From contig JAHBBC010000008.1 in the NCBI GenBank assembly GCA_019915015.1, positions 496,001-560,000 on the forward strand: DNA of 64,000 nucleotides, written 5' to 3'. Shown here in pieces: positions 23,887 through 33,321 of this stretch. Under the pieces are notes generated by a model. The model was not told the DNA's origin, ran no database searches, and was given only the letters and a program-made list of their open reading frames with translations. The DNA comes from Auriscalpium vulgare. Lineage: Eukaryota > Basidiomycota > Agaricomycetes > Russulales > Auriscalpiaceae. How positions within the stretch are numbered: position 1 is the first letter of the stretch; every line of letters begins with the position of its first letter. The translations under genes and the position numbers were made by a program.

Positions 23887-25240
23887 TTGCCTACTTGCTT
23901 CCAATCCCCGCCTCTTCGCATTATCCAGCTAGTCTCTCCAGATGTGCAGTTGATCGTGCGTACACTGAGCAAGCAATTTTGTGCGTTGGCAACTCCAGTA
24001 GCGTTTCGCACACTGCGCTGCCTCAACACGCCTCGGAGTGCAACTGGATTTTTGAACATCTTGGACAACGCGGACCTCAATCTTCACGTCCAGAGTGTGG
24101 TTTACTATGATGGAGAAGGGGCGCGGTACTGGTACTGGTATGGCCACGGTGGGGATATGGATGATGGTGCGTTGATTATCGGGAACTCGAACGCGCCCAT
24201 ACTCAACCTTGTTTTCTCTTCCAGACGATATCGACTTCGAGCGAGATGTTGAAAATGATATTAGCGATGCCGAACTGGACGGTCTCAATGATGCGGAACA
24301 GGACGAGCTCTTCGTCACCCTGACCGAGGCATTCAGTCGATTACACACGCTGCCATCGCTCAACGCCATCTCCGTCACATTCCCCCTTGGAAAATACAGT
24401 TTCAAGCCAGACTTCAACAATGGAATCCTAGTATCTGCCTACGAGGGTCGTGTGGCCAGCGTGCCAGAGCTGCGTATTCAACTCGGAATTTTGGCCCGGC
24501 TCGAGGTCTTCGCAACAGCGCGTTACTTCGCCTCGCAGGGTCGAGCGCCGCTACGCTCCCTCACTATTCGGAACCTCAATCCATACTTCATCCGCCAGCT
24601 CTCATTTTCCCCCTTTCGCAGGCTATTCGAAGGTCTTGCGAACCTCCGGCTGTGCATTTTCACCTCAATTGATGCCGCCGATGGCGTTCGCATCCCCTTG
24701 CTGACCTATTTCTGCACCGATATCCTTCCGTCGCTCTTGCGCGCCTCGAAATCCACGCTCAGATCTCTGACGTTGCAAGTCGACCAAGTCTTGGGTCATC
24801 ACGCGGGCCTGTTCCTTGGGGATCTGCATTACCCCCGTCTGCAGTACCTCTCCCTGTTCAATGTCCTCTTCAGCGATGCCACTGGTACCGAGACATTCAT
24901 CATGTCCCATGCGCGCACCCTCCGCTCCCTCGTCATATCGGACTGCAAGATTGACGCCGCCACGAAGTCGTCGCTATCGTGGTCGCGGGTCTATGCGCGC
25001 CTTGGAGAGGCCTTGACGGAGCTCGTACACATGGGAGACACAGCCTCGCAGGAATATGGTCATCTTGACCCTCGCCACGGGTGGCTCTCCGCAGAGGATA
25101 TCCCAGTAATGGAGCAGGACGAGGCAGCACTCGTAATGAAGGGCGACGAGGCAGCACTCGTTACAAAGGAGGACGAGGCAGCACTCGCCGTGCTTCTGGA
25201 CCTAGTGGCCCGGCGGAATGCCAACACACACGCGTGTTGA
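23887..25240 (+). CDS. F-box/LRR-like protein, xylanase-linked family, copy 2
   Basis: Homologous to 8991-10439 over most of its length: RTLSKQFCALATPVAFRTL, LHVQSVVYYD, LHTLPSLNAISVTFP, LGDLHYPRLQYLSLFNVLF. An intron starting near 24163 joins GDMD to DDIDFERDVEND. The extreme N-terminus lacks a convincing in-frame ATG and the F-box Leu-Pro motif is poorly conserved (PPLRIIQLVSPDVQ), so the 5' end is uncertain or decayed. The C-terminus contains a 9-residue unit ending DEAAL, repeated three times in a 27-bp tandem repeat (25106-25186). It lies directly downstream of xylanase 2. Confidence 0.6.
25106..25186 (+). repeat. 27-bp tandem repeat x3 in coding sequence
   Basis: Three units (25106-25132, 25133-25159, 25160-25186) each encode V[MT][EK].[DE]DEAAL-like nonapeptides. 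The third paralog at the right window edge has a single DDEAAL unit, so the expansion is specific to this copy. Confidence 0.9.
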
Positions 25241-26535
25241 AAGGCATACATCGCCGAAAGAGATTCTGGATTTCGGTCCATGTACGCAGCGGCTGGGCTT
25301 ACGGCGCTTGATGTGCTCGTGGACATCGTGGCGTTAGAATTACGCATCCCAATGGCAACTCACTGCGTTTCAATAAAGACTGTTCGACCGCAAAGCTCGA
25401 GTTGGACTTCCTAGTGCTCCAGTCTGAAACAAGATCCGTCGCCCAAAGCCCCCGAAACATTGCTGTTCCCCGTCTCTTCCCACAAACACCGGTATCACCA
25501 ACGCCTTCCCATACGCATCCCCTACCATTTACTTATGTCGCGAGATGGCCATCAAGAGGCCAGTGGAAGGAGGCGGAAATGGTTGCTGCGAGATCCGAGG
25601 AAACAACCAGTCAACGCCGGCCTTCAACTACGCACGTCTACATGCAGCGAGCACAGCAACGGTCATCGAGATTCACCAGTATGGATGGAGTAAAAGTAGA
25701 TAGCCATGCGACACATAGTGACGAAGAGCAAAATGAGCAGCAGCGTCAAGAACAGACAGCGAATACTTAATAAAGTACGCCATCCTCAGCATTGGCTTGA
25801 GAGTCCAAGCTGCCATTCCGGGGGGATGTAATCGATGCGAGATGAAGGCGCAGTCGTTGTTCAGCAGACGCATGGGGGAAGTCCAGGCATGAGCGTACGC
25901 ACATACCGGCCTCATTGTATTCTGCGACACCATCGCAGCAAGCCCGCGGGCTCGGAGAACATAGGTTTTCTGGCTAACAATGAGTGAGGTCATTCCATTG
26001 TTGGACGAATGGAGGTTTTGCAGCCGGCCAGGGACTGGTGGCCTCGTGCATCGGAATGATCTCGCCTGAATACTGATGAGCGCACCTCCGAGGCTCCGAC
26101 GCCGCTTGAAGCCCTGGGCACAGTAAGAAGGATATCGTAGTGATATCGTTCACGCTCACCACGGGCAGGCGCACCCTTTCGACCGCGTTGTTAGTTTGCG
26201 GAGACTCAAGGTGCTTGCGAGGATCCAAGAGCTGGAACTGATTTGGATTGCAATCGACGGCCCACTTACGTTGGAGCTCCAATGCCAGGGTATGACTACG
26301 GGTAGAGAGGATAATGTTACACGTAGGTCGACGGCACGGCAGAAGCGGCGGCCTTCACGCTCTGTAGGACGGGTGGAACTGAATAGTGTCCTTGGTTGAC
26401 ATGCGCGGGGGTACAAGTTACACATAGCGATACGGGGTGGGAAAGCAAATAGTCGAGGGAAAACGACAGCAGGCGCGCTGACGAAGAGTTTGAACATGCG
26501 TTCACAGGAGCAAAGGAAGGACTCACGAAGACAGC
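25241..26535. other. 1.3-kb region without a firm gene
   Basis: Short open frames only. A hydrophobic frame on the minus strand (25673-25993) has no clear domain and no splice support. From about 26363 onward the sequence belongs to the duplicated segment described at 30.1 kb. Confidence 0.4.
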
Positions 26536-27149
26536 CTAACAATACGGTTCCACGTCCCAGTACCACTTCGCATGATCCTTCAAATCCAGCTCCTCCTGAA
26601 TCACATCCACAACGAGCTTTTCATGCTCGTCGATGTACTGCCGCTTGCGCATGTTGCGGTTCGAATATAGGGCGACAACTACTTCTGGGCGATGCTCGCA
26701 CCAAGGCTCGGCCAGGTAGAGATGGGGGCACCCGGACAGCTCGCGCAAGTGTTCAATGACGTGGCACGCCGCCGAGAAGTAAGTCACCGGCTTGAAATCC
26801 GGTGGCAGGATATCCTCCTCGAACGCGTACTCGGTCATGCGCCTGTACGACACGATGAAGCCGAAGTGCAGGCGTGGCGCAGACTTGTTGTACTTCCTGT
26901 CGTACTTCCGAGGAAGTTGATCCATGGGCTGCTGCTGAGCCGTCGTTTCTGCGATGAACTGGAGGGACGGGTGAGTAGACACGTTGCATGCTCGCCACGC
27001 GTCAAGTGGCGCACCTCAAGATACCTCTGCGTGATATCTGGGGACTCGTTGTCAATCCATTCATGCATCCATTCCGGCTGCGGAGGAGGGACGTAGAGAA
27101 CGTCTTCCAAAGTGCGCGCTTTCGGGGCGGGCGGAGGACCTGAGGTCAT
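26536..27149 (-). CDS. Small W-x-W-tail family protein, copy 4
   Basis: Two exons, 27149-27015 (45 codons) and 26958-26536 (140 codons plus stop), joined by a phase-0 intron, give 185 aa. Exon 1 reads ARTLEDVLYVPPPQPEWMHE. Exon 2 has QPMDQLPRKYDRKYNKSAP, LHFGFIVSYRRMTEYAFEED, a LYLAEPW motif, and ends LKDHAKWYWDVEPYC. No signal peptide or membrane segment. It is head-to-head with the nuclease-like gene at 27516, mirroring copy 1 at 2305/2812. A TATATAAG-type box (read on the minus strand) lies at about 27188-27195, roughly 40 bp before the start. Function unknown. Confidence 0.75.
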
Positions 27150-27515
27150 GTTGGGTGTGTTGTTGAGCGTCACGGTTACGAAAACGCTATATAAGTCAGA
27201 TTCTTGGCACGTGCTTGCTAGTACTACCATTGTTCGAACTTCGAGGAACTTCGCAACGCGAGTCATCGATTGCACTGCAGCTTGATTTAATAGAACAATG
27301 CTCGAGCCCTCGGGTGAATTGCTTCTCCTGTCATCATCACAATCGGCACTGACTCGTTGGCTTCATCGATCATCTGGGCGACATGATCTCGGCCGTCAAC
27401 GACTCGCGGAAGACTTGGCTTTCAAGTCCTTCTTTGTACGACAATGCAGTGGAGAGCGTCATAAAAAGGCAGGAATATTCGTCGTTTCCTCCCTGTGCCT
27501 TCTTCTACCGCCAGG
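27150..27515. promoter_or_regulatory. Divergent promoter region of pair 2
   Basis: A 366-bp spacer between head-to-head starts. A TATA-like element for the minus gene lies near 27190, and CATAAAAAGG near 27461-27470 is about 50 bp upstream of the plus gene. It is shorter than the equivalent 506-bp spacer of pair 1 and not obviously similar to it. Confidence 0.55.
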
Positions 27516-29125
27516 ATGGCCACGACCCCCCTTACCATGGAGGAGCACGCTCGAGCTCTGGAGCAGAGTCCCAACGTGAGTCGTGGTATCGTCCCCTTCA
27601 GTCTCTTTTCCCTGACTGTTAGCCAGCACATCGTGTTTTCGAAGGCCAGATTCTATCGGACCCTGACTCCATATATCACGCTGGCGATGGGGTCCTTTTG
27701 GCTCGAGGCACCCTTCTATAGCGTGGCCACCCACATCCTCACGCACTTGGCCCTCACCGCTGATATCACCATTGATGCGGGCTTCGGGGTACACCCTCAA
27801 GCCATCTTCACAAAACACTTTAAACCTGAGAAAGCCTCGCCGCTGACACGTTCGCATCGATGCCCGGACGTTGCTACCATCAAGAGCTACGTGGGTGCTC
27901 CGACGATTCTCGACAAAGCCATCGCGCCGCCACGCCTCGAAATTTGGTGGGAGATGAAGCCCCACCGGAGGCGCATCGACCAACCGCACCTCATCGACTA
28001 CGCACCGAATTTCAGTCACATGCGACAACTCATCGAACAAGCACGCTACGCGTTCGCCCACTACGGCGGTCTGCAGTATTACGCATTCCTGAGCGAGGGT
28101 CTGAACATAACATTCGTATCCTTCACCAATCCGAAGCGTGATCAGGAGTCAGACTCGGTTGACGTCGACGCATCCTCCTCCTCGTTGGCGGCGCTCGACG
28201 GGACGGCTTCTCGGAAACGGCCACGCACCGACGATCCTTCCTCCATGTCTTCTCAGCGCCTTGAATCACCTCTGCCTAAGCCCAAACTCATTTTCTTGGG
28301 CCAACCACTCCTCCTGAACGCGAGAACCAATCCGGAGATCAACCCGTTGGTTCTTTGTGCCTTGCATACGGCGGCTGCCTCCAGCGGCGCGACGTTTGAG
28401 CCATCGTATATGCAGTCTCCCCCTGGGTACACCATTCCTGAAGAATTGGCTGTATGTCCTCTCATTCTACGTCACTCATCAGCGCCGCTCACGCTCGCGT
28501 CCTACAGATTCTCGCGGAAGCCGAGTATAGTCTATCACGAGGCTACCACTCGCACTCATCCGATGAAGACGACCTGTCTGAAGGATCTGAGGATGAAGCG
28601 CCTAAAAGAAGAAGCAAGCAGGCGAGGGATGATGCCAGTGCGTACCGCGGGCCGCCTGTCGCAGCCGGCTCTACTTCCTCCGTCGATCGCCTGAGGCGCA
28701 GCTCCAGCCGCGCATCCACAGCGTCCGCCTCATCGCTTCATTCTGCCTACTCAAAGCACAGCTATGCAACGTCTGAAGACGATGAGCCCGCTATTCCCGC
28801 CTCTCGCCGTTCATCCTCTGCCTCCGCTCCGCCATCACGGCCTGCACTGAGGAGATCGGGGTCCGCCATGTCTGCGGGCCGCAGAGATATGTTGCCCCCT
28901 GCAGACACCACCCAACGCGCCCCTCGCCACTCCCGTCCTGCAGCCGAACGAGTCTCGGCTCTCAGACAACACGGAGCCACATACGCGTACCAGACGCGAG
29001 TCTCGGCTCTCAGACAACACGAGGCCACATACGCGTACAAGACGCCGGAACCCGACGCTTCCAGCGACGATGAAGACCCCGCTCCTTCTCGATCCCAGGG
29101 GAAAAGGAAGGCGAGGGATCATTGA
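27516..29125 (+). CDS. PD-(D/E)XK nuclease-like protein, copy 2
   Basis: Three exons, 27516-27575, 27627-28451 and 28508-29125, all phase 0 at the same places as the paralog at 2812, give 500 aa. The core keeps FWLEAPFYSVATHILTHL, RCPDVATIKSYVG (P100, D101), IWWEMKP (E129, K131, again 28 residues after the Asp), IEQARYAFAHYGG and NPLVLCALHTAA. The Ser-rich tail has diverged strongly and carries a perfect-frame 16-residue tandem repeat (28949-29044). The first intron is 51 bp, a multiple of three, so the frame reads through it; splicing is supported by the paralog. Conservation of P-D, E-x-K and their spacing while the tail drifts suggests selection on the putative active site. Substrate and role unknown. 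Confidence 0.7.
28949..29044 (+). repeat. 48-bp tandem repeat x2 in coding sequence
   Basis: Units 28949-28996 and 28997-29044 encode RVSALRQHGATYAYQT and RVSALRQHEATYAYKT. The near-identity indicates recent duplication. The repeat is absent from the 2812 paralog. Confidence 0.95.
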
Positions 29126-30285
29126 TGAAGCATTCCACAGTTCACATTGGTAACGACGCTGTTTGTATTTTTGAGTGCGCTACATCTATGGAATCGAAAT
29201 ATTGCCGTGGCGGGCTGGGTGTATAAGAACATGGTCTTGATTACAATGCCCTTCGCGATGTATTTACAGACGATAGAGACGATTAATAAGTTTTGATCAC
29301 GTCGAGAGCCAGCCTCTCCTGGTCGGACACGATGAGTCCCCAGTAGTCGCATTGGTGTTCCTACACTTTACGGCGGCTCTTGCGCTGATAAGTTGGACGT
29401 TCACAGCGGACCATGGCAACACCAGCAACGACACTCAGCGAGAATTTTGTCGGTGGTTACGCAACAGGAAAGAGGGCGTCCCACGAAAGATGGATTGACG
29501 CTATCGGCCGAGTACATTGCACTCGAGTAACTCTGTTGCTCATTCAACGTCCATCTCGGCAGCACGCTTTACGCAAGCCAGGTCGAGCTCGTCGTGCGCT
29601 GCAAGCGTAGCGAGGGTGCGGCGACGATCTTCCCTAGATTAACGAAGGTGTCGCCCGGTCCGACGACGCGGACAGCACGGCCCAGGTCGAGCATGTGATC
29701 TGGCGACCCGCTGAGCCGTGCATAGAATGCACTCTCTCCTGGATAGCCGTTGCACTAAATGTACCAACTATAAACCTGCTGCAAGCCTTAATTTGAGCTG
29801 CAATGCTGACGAGACTGAATCACAAAATTACTCGCTGAAGTGCAGCCCGATTCCGGCTTCTGATTTGGTCCGACCTGGTGCTGACGCGTCAACATGCTCA
29901 ACTGCAGAGTCCAGTGACCGTCAGTGTATCTCAGTGGCCGTCAATGTTGTCAGCAGCCGTCAGTGTCTCTCAGGGCTCCTCAGAGCTGTCAGACCTGAAT
30001 GCCAAGTACTGATGACTGGGGGCAAGCACTGATGCACGCGTGGGTACTGGCATGAATCTTTGGTTGGTAGGGTTGGCAAGGTGAGTTAGCAGCGGAACCT
30101 TCATGCGCTGTAAGCAGGATGGGTGGAACTGGATAGCGTCCTTGGTTGACGTGCGCGGGGGTGCAAGTTACAGATAGCGATACGGGATAGGAAAGCAAAT
30201 AGGCGAGGGAAAACGACAGCAGGCGCGCTGACGAAAAGTTTAAACATGCGTTCACAGGAGCAAAGGAAGGACTCACGAAGAAAGC
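29126..30285. other. 1.2-kb region without a firm gene
   Basis: No supported gene. It contains three copies of CCGTCARTGT spaced 19-20 bp apart (29918-29966). From about 30110 it is part of the segmental duplication shared with 26.4-27.1 kb. Confidence 0.45.
29918..29966. repeat. Short tandem repeat, CCGTCARTGT x3
   Basis: CCGTCA(G/A)TGT occurs at 29918, 29938 and 29957, a unit of about 20 bp with further TCAG-rich remnants to about 29990. Confidence 0.7.
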
Positions 30286-30870
30286 CTAACAATACGGTTC
30301 CACGTCCCAGTACCACTTCGCATGATCCTTCAGATCCAGCTCCTCCTGAATCACATCCACAACTAGCTTTTCATGCTCGTCGATGTACTGCCGCCTGCGC
30401 ATGTTGCGGTTCGAATATAGGGCGACAACTACTTCTGGGCGATGCTCGCACCAAGGCTCGGCCAGGTAGAGATGGGGGCACCCGGACAGCTCGCGCAAGT
30501 GTTCGAGGACGTGGCCCGACGCGGAGAAGAAAAACTTCGGCTTGAAGTCAAGTGGCAGGATATCCTCCTCGAACGCGTACTCGGCCATGCGCCGGTACGA
30601 CAAAATGAAGCCGAAGTGCAGGAGTGGCGCGGACTTGTTGTACTTCGTGTCGTACTTCCGAGGGAGTTGATCCATTGGCTGCCGCTGAGCGGTCGTTTCT
30701 GCGAGGAACTGGAAGCCCGGGTGAGTAGACACGCGAGCATGCAATACGTGAAGCGACGCACCTCAAGATACCCCTTCGTCGTTTCTGGTGACTCCCTGGC
30801 AATCCATCTATTCATCCATTCCGGCTGCGGAGGAGGAACCCAGAGAACGTCTTCCAGAGTGCGCGCGGGA
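30110..30870. repeat. Segmental direct duplication of 26.36-27.12 kb
   Basis: The sequence matches about 26363-27120 in the same orientation at an offset of 3750 bp, covering one small-family gene plus its 3' flank (for example GGGAAAACGACAGCAGGCGC in both). Identity is high in exon 2 and falls in the exon-1 and upstream portions. The nuclease-like gene lies between the two copies and was not duplicated with them. Confidence 0.85.
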
Positions 30871-30905
30871 CGGGTTGAAGCTGCCGCGTCGGTCGATGTC
30901 ATCAT
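30286..30905 (-). CDS. Small W-x-W-tail family protein, copy 5
   Basis: Two exons, 30905-30762 (48 codons) and 30708-30286, give 188 aa. Exon 2 is almost identical to copy 4 (QPMDQLPRKYDTKYNKSAP, ending LKDHAKWYWDVEPYC). Exon 1 has ARTLEDVLWVPPPQPEWMNR. Two adjacent ATG codons (30905 and 30902) could start it. It arose by the 0.76-kb duplication and has no nuclease-like partner: the next gene upstream is eRF3 on the same strand. Confidence 0.75.
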
Positions 30906-31112
30906 GAAGGCCGTTGGTGGCGCTGTTCAACTTGCTGAAGGCTATCGCGGACCAAATAATTGCATAATCAGGACAATTTGCAAGCCGCGGTTCGAATCCG
31001 GCCGCGGCCGAGGATACTCAGTCGCACGTAATATTGAGAGCAGATATATGCGCACTCCCACAAGCAGCATTATACATGTTCAAGTTGACGTCGTCACTCC
31101 TATCTAAATCGC

Positions 31113-33086
31113 TCAAGTGGCAACAGACAGATTCGCCACGCCATCGACAAGCTCTTCGCCGTTTGTTTCGATGAGCTTTGTGACCTTACCAATGGCGATA
31201 GTTTTCCCTGATTGTAGCTGAGCAAATGTTGGATAGGACGCGAGATAGCGTGCATACCTTCGTCGCGTAGGGTGAAGCGGCCGAGCTGTGGGTGATCCGA
31301 GAATTTTTCAAGACAAATCGGCGCTGTCGTCTCGATCAAGGCGACAATCCGTTGACCTAAGGGTACTGTCAGATGGAACATTTGGACGCCTCTTCAAACA
31401 AACGCACCTCGCTTTGCGAATTGTGGCGGTTTCCTCGATTTACGGCCCGTAGCCTTGTCGAAATAATGCAAAAGGGCCTGGAGGGCCAAAGTCATCAGCA
31501 TCTATGCGAAGGAAATAGCGCTGATCGACTCACTGAAAGTGTGACCTCCTCCGCCAGCGTGTGTACGTGCAGGACGGCTGAGTAGCCCGCGCAGATGATG
31601 TTCTTGTGCTCGAGGATCGCGAGCTGCGCCTCGAACTGGCGCACTGCGTGTACCGGCTTCCCCGGGCTCGTGAGCACGAAGCCCGGGCTGATTTCCTCAT
31701 CCTCGACGCCGCGCAGGCGGATGCGCACGTTGTCGCCGGACACGGCCATCGGTACCTCATCTTCCATCTCGTTGTACATCGCCGCGACCTCGACGGTGTC
31801 CCTGTTCGGCATGAGCAGGAGCGTGTCGCCCTTGCGGATGTGGCCCGACTCGATCTTCCCGACCGCAATCGTGCCGAGGTCCTTGTACTTCTCTGACACA
31901 GGCATCATGAGCGGCGCGTTCATCTTGCGGTCGACCATAGGCATGCGGTCGAGGAGCTCGAGGAGTGACGGCCCGTCCCACCAGCTGCAGACGGACTTCG
32001 CCACGCGGTCCTTGAGGTTCGCGCCCGTGTACGCCGACACGGGGATCCACGAGACGTCCGTCTTCAGGTTGAATCCCGCCCCACGCACGAAGCTGGTGAG
32101 CTTCTCCTTGACCTCGTCGTATCGCACCTTCTCCCACCCGACAGTAGAGTCGTCCATCTTGTTGATCACGATGACGAGCTTGTTCACGCCCGCGGTTTTG
32201 ACGAGCATGATGTGCTCGCGCGTCTGCCCGCCCTTCTCGAAGCCGGTCTCGAACTCGCCCTTGCGCGCGGAGATGACGAGGATCGCGACGTCCGCCTGCG
32301 CGGCGCCGGAGATCATCGACGGCACGAACGTCTTGTGGCCCGGGGCGTCGAGGATGGTGTAGCGCCGCGCGGTCGTCTCGAAGTACGCGCGCCCGACCTC
32401 GACGGTCTTGCCCTTGAGACGCTCCTGCGGTGTCGAATCGAGAGCCCAGGAGAGGTACCAAGTCTCCCGCCCGGCATCCTTGGCCTCCTTTTCGTACTTT
32501 TCCATCGTGCGCTTGTCGACCATGCCGCTCAGGTATAAGATGTTGCCGCCCATCGTGCTCTTCCCCGCATCGACATGCCCAATGAACACAATATTCAGAT
32601 GCTCCTTGACTGCGGCATATGGTCATGAAACGAGAAGCCAGTACCAACGGGCTACGCACTGTCGCCAAACAGATCCTCCAGCACCGCCTGATCCGCTACC
32701 GTCTCCACCTCCTTGGCGATTGCGGCGGTATCTGTCTTCGCCTTTCCGAGGGTGAATGTCTTGGACGCGGGCGCCGGCGACGATGCGCCCGATCCCGGCG
32801 CTGATCCCGCTCCAGACGTCGATACATTCGTCTTCGGGGCAGCTTTCGGCGTAGAGGCGGCAGCGGGTGCTGGGGTGGACGAAGATGGCGTAGGCGCTGC
32901 TGGAGCAGCAGGCGGAGGCGTTGGCTTCGACCCACCAATGTTGAGACTTATTGTAGGGGGCGGTGCGGGGGCTTCAGTTTGTTCAGGACGCTCGACGGGT
33001 TGGAGGGGCGGAGGGGCAGGCTGCTCGGGGACCTTGAAACCCTTGCCCGGCACAAACTCGAAAGCACCCGCGTTGAGTCTACTCAT
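31113..33086 (-). CDS. SUP35: Peptide chain release factor eRF3 (Sup35 GTPase)
   Basis: The GTPase that works with eRF1 in stop-codon termination. Exons are 33086-32660, 32609-31534, 31477-31408, 31356-31258 and 31207-31113, about 588 aa. The GTP-binding motifs are present: GHVDAGKST (G1), DAPGHK (G3) and INKMD (G4). EF-Tu-like beta-barrel domains follow (GTIAVGKIESGHIRKGD, then PPQFAKRGQRIVALIETTAP). The N-terminal 140 residues are Pro/Ala/Ser-rich and lack the Q/N-rich prion-like segment of yeast Sup35. The first residues, SRLNAGAFEFVPG, match the PAM2 motif that binds the MLLE domain of poly(A)-binding protein. The first intron splits an Ile codon (GDIKEHLNIVFIGH). Confidence 0.95.
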
Positions 33087-33321
33087 GATGGATGTCAGAG
33101 GCTCTTCTTTGCTGGTGATACACAGGGAGAGAGCACAGAGGAAGAGGTGGGGAGAGCGCGGAGGACGGAGCGAAATTGAATAAATGGGTTGTTGAAGATT
33201 TACCGCATCTTATCTACTTTCCCGCGCCAATCAACGGCTTTTCGACTACGAACAACGTCCAACCATGGCCCAGACCAAGAGTATAGAACTACTGGACAAC
33301 ACAGCAAGTTTTCCTACTGAC

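Noticed and set aside
25673..25993. Hydrophobic minus-strand frame resembling a membrane-protein exon
   Set aside because: Only weak resemblance to basidiomycete membrane proteins, no second exon found, many alternative frames.
31595..32362. 255-codon plus-strand frame opposite eRF3
   Set aside because: Antisense shadow of a strongly conserved GTPase; composition not protein-like.
31757..32668. 303-codon minus-strand frame over eRF3
   Set aside because: It overlaps the eRF3 GTPase exon in another frame and has no domain.
32652..33086. Prion-forming domain in eRF3
   Set aside because: The N-terminus is Pro/Ala/Ser-rich, without the Gln/Asn-rich repeats that define the yeast prion domain.
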